Source: Lunularia cruciata
Taxonomy: Eukaryota > Streptophyta > Marchantiopsida > Lunulariales > Lunulariaceae
DNA: 64,000 bases
Assembly (NCBI GenBank): GCA_948567375.1
Contig: OX419758.1
Span: forward strand, 60,455,001 to 60,519,000
Direction: 5' to 3'
The position numbers were made by a program, and so were the translations under genes. The notes below the pieces were generated by a model. The model saw only the letters and a list, made by a program, of their open reading frames with translations, ran no database searches and was not told the origin of the DNA. The number at the start of each line of letters is the position of its first letter. Within the stretch, counting starts at the first letter, position 1. Positions 49,691 to 61,240 of the stretch are shown here, one piece after another.

Positions 49691-51742
49691 AAGTGGACCT
49701 AACTTCTTGAAGTCCTTGTAAGTTCTATACCACTTCCATAATGTTCTACCCCTGCGAAGACCGATGGGTTATGCCTCTCGTTTTGCGTGAGGGGTTGACA
49801 GTCACATCTTTGACACGCGCGATTCAGTCCAGCCCGTCTCTCACTGCAAAGTGCAACCTCCCGATATCATTGTATTACTTTTACTGACTATCTGCAGATC
49901 TCGCAAGCGGTTGTGAGACTTCACAGTTGTATGGTGGCCACCGTGAGACGTCAAGAAACCGTGGAGTGCGGGAAAACTCCTCGGGGGAAACGGCTTTCAC
50001 ATTCTTTCCGTCACAGCTGAGGAGCTCCTCCTCAAGAGCATAACCGTCTCTCTGCTCAGGAAGCACTGAGATGCAAGGGACTAGATCTGCCGTACCTTAC
50101 TGGTCTCTGGTCGTCAGTACAGGCAGCACCGTGCCACCGCCGCAGCGGAAGGTTCTCTTCATGTCTTTTTGCTTGGTTCGTTTCCCTCCAATGCACTCAT
50201 TAAGGTACCGAATAATACAGCGCTTAACAACAGTTCCCGGATGTTGAGAAATTTTTAACTGTTTATATAATGTAGCCCTGAGAACTATGCTTCACGACAC
50301 AGTTTGTTCAGATGTCAAAGTCCCAATTTCTGTCTTATCTACTTCAAGCTCCAAGAACTGCGCATAGCAGTCATACCGACTCTCGGTGGTACGTATGAGA
50401 TTGCGGTTGTGAAGGCAAGCAACTTCCGGCTCTACGGGAGTACTTCTCGATTGGTGGCGTTCCATATGATAGGGCTCTGTTCAGAATCCCAGAACATAAA
50501 TCTCCAGAGTTTCACTTTCAAGCGCTACATCGGCATGCATAAGTTTATGACACATACTGGATTCAACGGCTAGGCATATGTACTTCCAAACAGGTCGAGA
50601 GTCCAGTTTAACACGAGAAGGTCATGTGCATAGTACTAGAATGACAGGGCAGTTCCTTAATTAATGTCGAAGACTCGTCAAATTGCTCGTGTCTTAGACT
50701 GTGATCTAGAAACCCTTCATTTTGAAAGAAACGTTCTCTGAGCGGTTGAGTAAGCACTCACTTATATGTTGAAATTGACCGTGTTAGTTTCATCCGTTTA
50801 GACAATCGGGAATTGGTGGTCTGGTAAGTAGGGACTAATACCAACATTCATATAGGGACGAGCGAATCGGATTCTCTCCGCATGTCCTAGGGTTCTGATT
50901 AAGAACTAAGTCATTCCATACAACCGCCGTTTCCGTTTGGCGTGAGAGGGCATACCACAGAGAAGATGACAGAACATGTCATATATTATTCCGATCACAT
51001 AAGGGATCTTCCAAACTCTGTATAACTCATCTTAATGGCCGAGACAGGAAACATTCTCTTTTGTATAACATTTACCTGAGATGAAATCTTCTAACGCTAC
51101 GTAAAACTGAGATGCAGAAAACTGGTCTCATCGGAGGTAAACGTACGAGTACGAGCATAATCAAATTCAACTAAACGAAATGGACTCGTTAACATTTCAT
51201 CTCCTCGCACGGTTGATAACAACTCTAGATGTCACAATTTGTACTACTAACAGACGATCAGGTGTAGACACGAGCATGTTGGTAGAGTGGACGGAGGTAA
51301 ACACTTTTGGATCTGTCTATTGATGAATTAATCTGAGATGAGTATAGATAGAAGTAGAAGAAAATCTTAACAATCTCCCCTGACCAACTCTATTCACACT
51401 CTCCAAGATTTGAATTAGTCCGCCCATCAGTAGCATGGTTACCCAAAAGGTGTTGTTCAGTGCAACTGTCATCTTCAAAAGGTTTCATTTTGACTGTACA
51501 ACGAAATAAGTGAGATTGTTGTAGATTTGCTCGAGAATATACAGACACATATGCCCCTCTTCCCTACATCCCATTTTAATGAATAAACGGCTCGTCAGCC
51601 GTACCTTTGCCTAGGAATTCGCTATGTTGACGAGACTAAAGAAGGCTGATGGACAAGTATATTTACACTCTCCTTGGCATGCCGGTGGCTACATGGCTCC
51701 ATCGACCACGGTACGATTGACTTCTGGTTACAAAATGAGGAG
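49691..51742. other. Intergenic, no recognisable gene
   Basis: Only short frames, for example plus 50304-50573 (89 codons) and minus 49881-50066, without domains. Confidence 0.5.
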
Positions 51743-52093
51743 TCAGGCCCAGTACTTGAGTTGAGCCGTGGAGAGATTCAATTCGAGATTGTCAGGGCAG
51801 AATTCATAATTCGCCATTTCCCACGAAGCGTGCATATCCAACGGTAAGTGATCGTTCATATTGTTGGAGAATGGAGCTCGATAACGAGAGGAGTGAAATT
51901 TTCTGGGAGTCTTAAGAATTTCGTAGACACCCGCAAGTGAAAATATGCTACCCGTCAGACAAGATATTGAAACTCCACTGCCATACTCCTTTACTTCACG
52001 GGTGTCGTGGTTTATGTAGGCATGTGAAAATCCATACTCCTCGGAGCTTGTGGAAATTCCCCTCCAGTTTTGTATCCCTAATATATTCTTCAT
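51743..52093 (-). CDS. Hypothetical 116-codon open frame
   Basis: I do not recognise this frame. It begins MKNILGIQNWRGIS and ends LSTAQLKYWA. It has a hydrophobic stretch around SISCLTGSIFSLAGVYEIL and an otherwise mixed composition. No neighbouring exon could be joined with confidence. It may be a single exon, a decayed gene or chance. Confidence 0.25.
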   Translation of the reverse strand: MKNILGIQNWRGISTSSEEYGFSHAYINHDTREVKEYGSGVSISCLTGSIFSLAGVYEILKTPRKFHSSRYRAPFSNNMNDHLPLDMHASWEMANYEFCPDNLELNLSTAQLKYWA

Positions 52094-53499
52094 ATCTATG
52101 ACTACAGACTGAGTTTTGGACTGCTGCGAGAAGGCCGATGGAGTTGGTTAGACAAAGTCGTCCTTCTAGCCGAGACTGGATTGGACTCCTCTTGGCATTG
52201 ACATTATACTGAGTTCAGGAATGCCAAAACAGTCCCAAGGAATCTGAATGCAGTCGAGGACAGTATGAAGACATACAGCTAGAGTATAAAGAGCATACAT
52301 AAAGTACATAAAGTAAGCTAGAGCATGAAGCGCATTATAGAAGGCAAGAAGAACACAGAGCAATTAGTACAGGACAGGGATAGAACATGTTCCTCGCATG
52401 TTTATGTCAAGGTGAGTCCTTCAACAAGACCGGACAGGTTAAAGTATGATTTGCCTCTCGGCAGGTTCATTCGTTTGAGATGCTGGAGTTGCGCTTTCTT
52501 TGACGAATTTGGGGATCTGAGGGGACTTGACTTTTAGGTTTGCCCTTCGCTGTAAATATATAAGGTGATGTATATAAGGTAAACTAATATAAGGCGAATG
52601 ATGCCTGAATAGAAAGAGTATACGTGCAAAAACAAGATAGCAATTAGTACAAGTACAACTATCAACCACTGTTGGGGTTATTGCGGTAGGTAATCGCAAT
52701 ACGAATCTGAACCATAAACTGGACTCTTGCCTCTTAGAACAGGGTATAACAAGGAAGGTTGACTATGACCATCCAGACACATGTGGAGAAAAACAATCAA
52801 TCTGCAAGAAGCACCGTACATAAAAGTAACGGAGCTCAGAGTGTATGTATGCGACGAAAAATTGTATAGACTGTCAAGCATGAAGTTTAGCATGTAGTAT
52901 AACATAAAGAACGAACGATTTAACCAAACGAATCGTACTATCAATGGTAACATGAAATGAGTGAATAGAAGTGTGGAACAAGACAACCATCCTAGAACTG
53001 TCCAAGAACAAACAACAACATAGTCGAGCGCATCAAAATACACCGTTACCCATCAACTTCATCAACGCTACTTGAGTGACTGCGTTTAGTCTACTAGAAT
53101 CGGAACAGGTATCAAGTCCGAGTGCTGTGACTTCAATTTTGCATTGAGGGCAGCTAATACAAAAGGAGAATTGACGATTAAAGAAACCCTGACGTTTCTA
53201 AGGACAGCAACACCTACTGAATGTCTGGTAACTTCATCAGCTACCCAGTCTGAGCGGTCTAGCACCACAGATCTATCAAAGACTGCACAAGTAAAGAAAG
53301 GACAGGAATACCTCCTGATCGCAAGGAGAATCTCGCAACACCGGCAGTGGCCTGTCATCAATTACAGCTCCTTCAGGAAATACATGAATCACAAAGTGGC
53401 CTATTTTTTTGGAAGTCCGACATACAATTGCTTAACAGGTCAAACATGAAAGGGACTGGGACCGGCGGCTGAAGATGCACCGGCGGCTACTCTGCTAAG
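52094..53499. other. Intergenic, no recognisable gene
   Basis: Frames of 70-121 codons on both strands (minus 52678-53043, plus 53144-53449) lack recognisable domains. The segment next to 53500 probably contains the F-box gene's 3' untranslated region. Confidence 0.45.
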
Positions 53500-54660
53500 T
53501 TAAACACCAGCCTCAACCATGGGGTCAAATCGAAAACTTTCTCCTATACATTTCACTTCCTCGTGCCTTTTATCCACCAAGCACCAAGAATTTTGAGATA
53601 TGCTGTAAATCAACACCCTTCCTACAAACTTGGTGTAACACTGCATATCGCTGGGTCTGGCATCATACACGGTCTTTGCACTAAAAAGCTTCGCATAACA
53701 CAGAAGATCATCAGGCTCCTTAGATCTGGCCAGAAATAAATCGCTTTCCTTTGTTCCCATGCACACCGGAGAGAAGTCTTCTACAAAACTGGAATACATT
53801 TCAGACCAGTATGTCTCTGTGCCGAATTCTTGCAAGTCCCAAATGCAGACTCTGTTTTCTTCTGCTAGAAATCCAACAAGGAGTAAGCGGCCTTGGCATT
53901 CGTTGATTTGCGGATGAGAGATTGCTGAGGTTGGATAAGCAATTTCACTCCAGTGCTCATCCCGGGTGTGAAAAACCAGCAGTGCGGAAGAACCAGTGCT
54001 TAGAAGATTTCCTTTGTGCGACACGCTATTGCTTGTGGCCAAAGGGCTAGTTGTGGGAGAAGCACTAACCAGCTTCCAGCTCTTGCTCGACGAATTGTAG
54101 ATTTCTGTTCCTTGCGAGGGATTAGCTAAAATAACCTTGAACGTATTAGCAGATCTATCTGCGACCATGCCAATTACAAGAGGCTGCCAGTACCCAGGTC
54201 TCTGAGGAAGCCTGATCCAGCTGTCTTTGAGAGGATTGCACACAAACATCTCTGGCCAGTTCCAGTAGATGACTGCGCCTCTCATCACCATGATAGACGG
54301 CCTCCTCACGCAGAAGAGTAGGCCCCCGGCGGATGCAGCCACGCGTTCAATTTGAGAAGGCACGTTCAAGGTCAACTTATGCCACTTGTTCCAAGTGATG
54401 TTATAAGAGAAGCAGCCATCGGAAAGAGAGAAATCAGGATGATAGTTGTTGAATATGAACCAAGATCGTTCGGTTGGAGTTGGAGTAATGGAGCGAAGCT
54501 TCAGAAATGAAGACGAATACCAGAGAGAATTCCAAGTCTTGCAAACAGAGCGAAATTGCGCTGCACTTCGAAGTGGCAGCTTAGCCAAGACTATGAGCAA
54601 CACCTCCTCCGGCAGGAACTCCCACAATTTCTCGTCCATCTCTGCAGCGACAATCTCCAT
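53500..54660 (-). CDS. F-box protein, plant F-box/kelch-like type
   Basis: A single uninterrupted frame encodes 386 residues. Residues about 13-55 form the F-box (WEFLPEEVLLIVLAKLPLRS, then FRSVCKTWNSLW), which binds SKP1 in SCF ubiquitin ligases. The remainder has the pattern of plant F-box-associated/kelch-like propellers: NITWNKWHKL, GGLLFCVR, FVCNPLKDSWIRLP, TEIYNSSSKSWKLVS, WSEIAYP, CIWDLQEF and a final ISQNSWCLVD. The WNKWHKL, DSWIRLP and SKSWKLV segments mark successive blades. The start at 54660 places the F-box 12 residues in, as is common. Its target is unknown. No intron is needed. Confidence 0.9.
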   Translation of the reverse strand: MEIVAAEMDEKLWEFLPEEVLLIVLAKLPLRSAAQFRSVCKTWNSLWYSSSFLKLRSITPTPTERSWFIFNNYHPDFSLSDGCFSYNITWNKWHKLTLNVPSQIERVAASAGGLLFCVRRPSIMVMRGAVIYWNWPEMFVCNPLKDSWIRLPQRPGYWQPLVIGMVADRSANTFKVILANPSQGTEIYNSSSKSWKLVSASPTTSPLATSNSVSHKGNLLSTGSSALLVFHTRDEHWSEIAYPTSAISHPQINECQGRLLLVGFLAEENRVCIWDLQEFGTETYWSEMYSSFVEDFSPVCMGTKESDLFLARSKEPDDLLCYAKLFSAKTVYDARPSDMQCYTKFVGRVLIYSISQNSWCLVDKRHEEVKCIGESFRFDPMVEAGV

Positions 54661-56150
54661 TGTCGCTGTTTGCAGTAGGCTGACCAGATGCTGATCTCGC
54701 CTGTAAGTCCGCTTTACATTGCTCGTTCAAAACACCTCTCAACTCCCGACAGCATGGCTTAAAACAAGAAATTTTCACTCGGCCTTCAACGGATGGACAC
54801 ACACCAAGGAAAGAAACCTAGACAATCTACAAAACACTCATCTGCACAGAACAAAATCTCCTAAAAGAGCACTGAATTTCTCAAGCCTACAGGCCATATA
54901 CCCCGTGAGACGATAATGAACGCGTACAGGCCCCCATCATAACACAATCAGAGTCATCAGACAATGGCAAGAAACGGAGATTTCTGGCGGCTTGAACACT
55001 GCCAGAAATCGTTGGCTCTGCTCTGCCGTCTCTCGTCGAGATATAATCTGACTGCAAACCTCTGCTCTTGAGGACTGTTAAACCGCACTGGCGCCAACAT
55101 ATTGACTGATACTCTGTTCTTGACCGATCTTGTACCGGATACAATCATCCTGTTCTTGACCTAGTCTCTTTTGTTCTTTCTAATCTTGAAATGCGGGGAT
55201 AGATCAATCAACCGGAATAGAAATTTTCCCTGCAACTCTTTGATAACATCTCAACAGCTGTGGATGGACGGAACCCGCTCCGTTCACAACTCTGCCTGCT
55301 CCTGCTCCTCCTCCTCCTCTTCCTCCTTCCCCTTCCCTTGCTGCTGCTCGTGATTTACACTAGCTCCTTCCCAAAATCTTCTCATTCCCCTGTCTTTCTC
55401 TGTACGCACATTCTCTTCTCCTTCATCATCATCAGATTCCAATTCCACGACCCGCAACAGATCGCCTTGCGCCCGCCGGACCCTCTCGATTTCCTCCGTT
55501 CCCCGCACCCTCGTTTTCCTCCATCCGAGCCGTCAGATGTTCGGTCTAAAGGTTCGTAGCTCAAGTCTAAGATCTCCCCAGGTTCCTCCCGAATCGTAGT
55601 GTGTGCTTGACGTTTACTCACCGTTGCCAACTCCATCCATCCATCCCTCCATCCTCTGCAGCCACTTCACATACGAACGTGGACAACGGGTGATTTACCT
55701 GGTATTGGAGCTATACACCCAAACTGACGTTAATCTAACATCTCAAATCGATAATTCATTCGCACTAGCATTATCTAAGAGAAACTATGATACCTTGGCA
55801 GGTCCTCTGGTTTAAAGGACTTGTTCGACAGAATTGATGTTGTTATTCTTACTTTCTCCTCGCTTTCCACGTGGTCTTCTTCCACATAATGCGTACTTTA
55901 CATTTACTTTTGAAACATGTATTAGAATGCAAAGATTTACACAATATGAGTTATCTTGCATCATTTATGGTAACATTTTGAAGGATTAGTTTCGTATTCT
56001 CATAATAAACTGCAATGTTGTGGTTTGCCTCTATTCTCTATTCTGTAACATGCTTACTCGAAATTTGCAACATGGGGTTAATGTACTCATCTAGTACCAC
56101 TTTTACCATTGTTGATAATCTTAAAGGAATTGAGCTTTAAGCACTTTATG
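54661..56150. other. F-box gene upstream region and a Leu-rich frame
   Basis: The part next to 54660 should contain the promoter of the minus-strand F-box gene. A plus-strand frame at 55260-55559 begins with a run of Leu (LLLLLLLLFLLPLPLLLL) that could act as a signal anchor, but it arises from a CTC/CTT-rich microsatellite at about 55298-55350 and has no recognisable downstream exon. A CCAT tetranucleotide run lies at 55634-55656. Confidence 0.4.
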
Positions 56151-56310
56151 CAAAGTTCAATGACCTTTGAAAGTGGCAATCTTGGACTTTCCCATCATCT
56201 TTTTGCTTGTGGCCTACTAGGAGGAGGTCTCAAAGTTCAATGACCTTTGAAAGTGACAATCTTGGAGTTTCCCATCATCTTTTTGCTTGTGGCCTACTAC
56301 GAGGAGGTCT
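56151..56310. repeat. 80-base perfect-length tandem duplication
   Basis: 56151-56230 and 56231-56310 are adjacent copies of the same 80-base unit with about three substitutions. The unit starts CAAAGTTCAATGACC and ends GAGGAGGTCT. Confidence 0.95.
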
Positions 56311-56949
56311 CAGATTTGAGAGGAGATTTTATAAACCCCCGCTTGTGTCAGTAGGAGACAAAGAATGTGGTGGGATATTCGGGTCAACCAATAATATGGA
56401 GAATGGGGACTGGAGCTACCTCATCTCTTTCTCATCAAGTTTTGTTTGCCTTAACAACCAAGGAAGTATGATCCCATGTCTAAGTAACCACGAGTACTTC
56501 AAAGAAAGAAAGAAAAGTTAACACATGCTGCAAAAAAAAAGCATTTAGTAACACGAGTACTGAAGGCATTTTTCCGTGAGTGTCAGGCACACCGTCCTCA
56601 ACTCATCCAAGGATCCCTAATTGTCTAAGTCAACGATACCTTCGTATACTATTATGACTTAACTTTACTTATAAGAAATCGTTCGTATGTTTCTTTCTGA
56701 TAACTCCAATTCTCGATTATTTTAATGGTAATTGTGACCTAGTCTCGACTTGACCGTTTCATTTCGGTTTCATTTTGAGTTTGGTTCATAGTGGGAGTAC
56801 CCAGTCGTCCCCATTTGGTACCGCATCTATAAGAGTAGAAAATCAACTCATCTACAGAAAGAAATTTGACGTGGTCACCTCTCATCAATCTAAGATCTCT
56901 AGTCCGTTTTATAATCTAAGATCTTAAGCATGTATTATTTTGAAAGGAA
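56311..56949. other. Non-coding, nothing recognised
   Basis: No domain or RNA gene is seen between the 80-base tandem pair and the solo retrotransposon tails. Confidence 0.5.
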
Positions 56950-57290
56950 GGCGGCCGTGTAGAAAACACGAAGGGGAAGCCTATGTAGCCGTACAAAGAT
57001 GAAACTAAAGAAGTAAAATGGGGCTAAGCTCCCATACGTACATTGAAGTTTATAGAGATTTCCTATCAAACAACCACCAAGGGCGACCGCGTAGAAAACA
57101 AGAAGGATGGGATGACCCCGTCAAGCTCTACAAGGGAAGACAAAAGAAGTAACATGGGTCTAAGCTCCCATAGGTATATTGAAGTTTACAGAGTTTTCCC
57201 TTGATAGAGGTCCACATGTTTAAAGAGTTTACCCCTATGTCGTTTCCTTGTACAGCTCTTCCCATCCTTCGTTTTTCCTACGCGGTCGCC
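56950..57290. mobile_element. Cluster of solo retrotransposon 3' tails, two direct and one inverted
   Basis: Two minus-strand tails (56950-57070 and 57082-57201) lie 132 bases apart and share GTAGAAAACA, GAAG and ATGGG-TAAGCTCCCATA blocks. Both continue for another 30 bases into GAAGTTTA-AGAG, beyond the part shared with the longer copies. A third, partial tail lies on the plus strand at 57247-57290 (TCCCATCCTTCGTTTTTCCTACGCGGTCGCC in two pieces). No coding sequence of the element is present. Confidence 0.65.
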
Positions 57291-60200
57291 TTCTTGTTGT
57301 TGTACAGCTTGATGTTGTTGTACAGGTAGGGTTTTTCCATCGTTCTTGTTTTCACACGGGCTTTGATGCTTTCACACGCTGTCGCCTCCTTTAGATTGTT
57401 TTACTAAAGTTGAAAAGTCTGACTTGGGGTCGTGTCATTCTGAACCGCCCCTAAATTTAACCCAAGCTAAGCTCATCACGATTTCTGATTCCGTCGCTGG
57501 CCGGCACAAGAGACTGGCCGCAGCGGAAGCCAGAAATCACGCGTCTTCACCCGATCGACATCCAACGGGGCGTTAGCAAAGGCGTGTACGGCAGCGCAGG
57601 AACACGTACTCAACGCACGGAAGTAATTACGGTTCGTTGGTGGCTGGCAGGACGAGAACTCGTGAACAACGGAGCCGATGTCGTAGAGCTGTACTACTGT
57701 ATCCAGACATTATCCGGCGAAAAGCGGGCAAAGCAGGTCGTTGGGCTCTGTCGTAGGACGGGAGGAGAGAAGGAAGAGTTGTTGGTACCTCCACCTCATG
57801 TCATATAATCGTCGTGCCACTTGGTCACAGTCAACTCCTGTCGCTCGAATGCTAAAAAATGTGACGACCACGTTCGAGTCATAACTCCTCACACAATCTC
57901 GCTCTACGTGAGATAACTTGGCATAAGTTTTCACTTAGTTTTCCTTCACAAATTGTCCATGTCATGTGATTTCATAGTAGTACGAGGGTGTGGAAACTCA
58001 CATAGGTGTTTAACTCGCGAGCTTTGGATGTACAGTAGTCGAGGACATTTTGTCTCCTGCGTAACTTCATCTCTTTCGTCTTTTGAAGTGTGGGAGTTTG
58101 AGGAATTCAACGAGATATCATTGGTTTGATTGAGTACCAGACTAGGTCATCTCCGGCACACATTCATCACTTCCGTTCGATGGTCAAAACCATTATGTAG
58201 TTGTGGTGAAGTTTTTTCAAGTGTGGGAGTTGTGCGAGATTCTTCACCATAAGTACGGTACAAGGTTTCATCCCACGCCGAACTTTCATCCCAAGCCGAA
58301 CTTTCATCCCAGGCCGAACTTTCATCCGATAGTCAATTCAATCATTTGTTTCGTGTTATGAAGTGTGAGAGTGTTGAGCATTTCAACGAGGTTTCATTCT
58401 CCAACGTAATTCAGTTTGCTTTATCTGAAATATCTCTCTCACTTGAACGCGGATTTCTCTCTCACCAATGATGGTGGGGGATGTACAGTCGGCGTCTAAC
58501 GTTTCGTAGTTACTACAACTCTCTGCAACCCCGAAAGTCAAGCCAGCTGTTTGACACGATTCTTGATTCGTGAAGATAGTGGCGTTAATTCCTGCTATGG
58601 TTCAGGTCAGATGAAATACGCAGAGTCTTGTACCAGACCATCTCTTTAAAAGCCAGGTAGTCTATGTTGGATGGGTGGTCATATCAAGAGTCAGCAGAGT
58701 GCGGGAACAAACACCCCGATGATGAAGCCTTGCAAATGCAGAATCTCAAGTCGATGTGCGAAACTTTTATAGTTGTGTGTTGCTGTTGAGGCTCCATCAG
58801 CTGTGCAACATTAACGAATGTGCTAGAGTACTTGGTTCCCACGTGAATGCGCGGATTCACATCCTGTGTGTCCTCATAAATCATTAAAAAGGATACTAGG
58901 CAAGTCTGGTGTCACCAGTTGTCTGCACATGGGAACCTACGTGCTGAACGGCAACCATTTTCCAACCTCCTAGCAATATAGTGTAATATACTCAAGACTT
59001 ATGCTTGTCTCTTGCCCATGTGCTGTCCGATACCTGGTACCTTGTTCCAGAGCAGTAACCTCGATTTGCAAATAAAATCCTAACCATGTGCTTGGGACAG
59101 CCACTATATCATACGATCACAGGGAAAGCTATGCAATGCATAACGGTTGTAAACTGTACCGGGATATAAAACTACAATCTGAACAATATTCAGACCTTGG
59201 CTGTGGACATGGATTTCTCATTGCTGAAGAGAAAAGTTCCCGGCACTCGAATTCTGAATCCCAAGTATAGCCAAACGAGGTACAATTGTTTTAAATATTA
59301 GCTGGGGGTTCTCTCGAGATCGATATCCCCAACCACTTCTTCAACCCATTTATACCCACCAACCGGAAACATTAGTATGCAACTTGCTTGTGTTAACCGT
59401 TTCGGACATGGACAAGCAGAGGGAGGGGTTACATAATCCTCTGACTCCTTCCTTTACCACCTTGTATCACGATCCGTGTAGGTGCATGGTGTAGGATGAA
59501 CAGGCACGGCCTTTGGCTTCTCTGCGTTACAACAAACACTGGGCTCTATGTCGACTCATGTAACATTCGTGCTTGAAGTTCGTATGCAATGTAATTTGTG
59601 TTTCCGGTGAAGCTAAATACATGATAACCGTTAAACTGTAGTTTTGTTCGCTTGAAAAGAGCCATCTCGGAGTAGGCGTGAAATCTATCCATTCTTTGAC
59701 AAGAAAGCTGCTGTGCCGTGAACAGTGGTGTATGTGGTTACTTGTCAAGGAACTTCATTTACTGTAGTAGAATGAAGAAGCGACAACACATATGATAAAA
59801 AGAAGGATGTGAAGATGGGATTTACTGCAGTAGAATAGACGAGGAAGAACTGAACTCGGAATACGGGTAAGCATGGCTAGAGAGGGTGTGCGTATTGGAC
59901 TTACCTCGAAGGCATCTTCTCTCCTCCGGTCATCTATCTGATACAGTGTCCATTGATCAGATAGCTTATTTGAGTAACTGAGGGTATTTGGAGGAGAGAA
60001 GGGAATAAACTAACCAGCAAACGTCTTATGCTTTATCAAAGAAGCGGCGTGGGGAGAGGCGCACCGGATGGACCCTGACTTCAGCACTTTTGTAAATGAA
60101 CAATTCATAAAGAGACTCTAGCTCATGTCTTGAAATGTTCGGAGCTATAGCAATGAAAATGAAATTTAGAGATTCCAAATCAGGAGAAGCGCAACCCGAG

Positions 60201-60419
60201 ATTTCAACATTTACAAGAGTAACTAGCGTTATCAGCACTATGCGCGTAAACTATGAGCGCGTGAAATCTTCCAAGAGTGACATATACTACCATGCTGCTA
60301 TTGGTCACTCAATCTACGTCAACGTGAAAGATTCAATTGGTGCAGTCAATAGGGGACACATCTATTCAGAAGACGTGATAAGATGCAATAAGGCTCTTCA
60401 AATGACAACATCGGTGAAA
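57291..60419. other. Intergenic with minisatellite, no recognisable gene
   Basis: A 74-codon frame at 57584-57808 and others are unrecognised. At about 58080-58120, 58212-58250 and 58350-58390 a diverged unit recurs (AAGTGTGGGAGTT then TTCAACGAGGTTTCAT-like), with the 18-base minisatellite in between. Confidence 0.45.
58266..58328. repeat. 18-base minisatellite, about 3.5 copies
   Basis: TTTCATCCCACGCCGAAC recurs at 58266, 58284 and 58302 with one variable base (ACG, AAG, AGG), and a partial copy follows. Confidence 0.9.
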
Positions 60420-61240
60420 GAACGACCACGTGTGAAAACAAGAAGGATGGGAAGGAAAAAACAAAGAGGGTAGAATGAGGCTAAGCCCCAACAGTATTGG
60501 TAAGGGGAATCTACCATAGAACACCTAAGATATCTAAACCATGCAATTCTTATAGTTTACAAACTACTAGAGTATTTGAAAAAGCATCATCTATTGTAAC
60601 TGCTCTCCTATGGATTGCACCGGCCACTGCTCTTTGAAGAGAAATGGATACGAGCTATGTAAAATATGTGGTGAAATATGAGAGTGAGAGTGATACCCAT
60701 GATGTCTAGAATGATATGTCCTTGCACATTCCTTTACAAATGTGTCAAATGCTGCATCCATAGCTCCATATAACTCCAACTCCAAGGCTAGAGGAACAAA
60801 GAGGTGACTTTCTTGCATATCCCTATACTTGGAGACCTTGCTTGCTATCGCCCTGCTTGCTGCCCATCCAAGAGGATGAGTGATCACTCCCTTTGACATT
60901 GGATCATGGTGTGAGTCCCTTACCACAATATCCACTATTATCACCTGATCATCTCAGATCAAGTATAAGTCTATACTGACTTGTATTGTCTATAAAATCA
61001 TATTAACACTTCCTCCAAGCAAGGTATCATCACTCTCATGCCATGGCAAACACTATATCCCTGATAGCATCGTGGGTAGCATCGTGGGTAGCTATCTTCT
61101 GTACTCCAAAAGGACATCATGTCATATAGATTGTTGTTGCATCTAGTGTAGTAATGAAAATGCAGATGAGTGGACCAAACCTAGGCAGAACCTCATTGAT
61201 GTAGAAAAAGTTGCTAGTGCGAGTTGGAATGCCCTAATTG
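60420..61240 (-). mobile_element. Non-LTR retrotransposon tail (copy 4)
   Basis: On the minus strand this copy matches copy 1 from about base 575 to the end: the zinc-knuckle and HDAIRD-like region at 61020-61220, the nuclease part at 60780-60975, the VRECARTYH-like segment near 60730 and the shared 3' tail at 60420-60500. Both nuclease Asp positions are kept (complements of 60969-60971 and 60930-60932), but a TGA (complement of 60954-60956) lies between them, so this copy is also dead. It is clearly more diverged than copies 1 and 2. Confidence 0.7.

Noticed and set aside
55260-55559. 99-codon frame with a poly-Leu start that looks like a signal anchor
   Set aside because: The Leu run comes from a CTC/CTT microsatellite, and no later exon with a recognisable domain could be joined.
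60135-60473. 112-codon plus-strand frame
   Set aside because: Its end runs through the antisense of retrotransposon copy 4's tail (RPRVKTRRMGRKK), so it is most likely chance.
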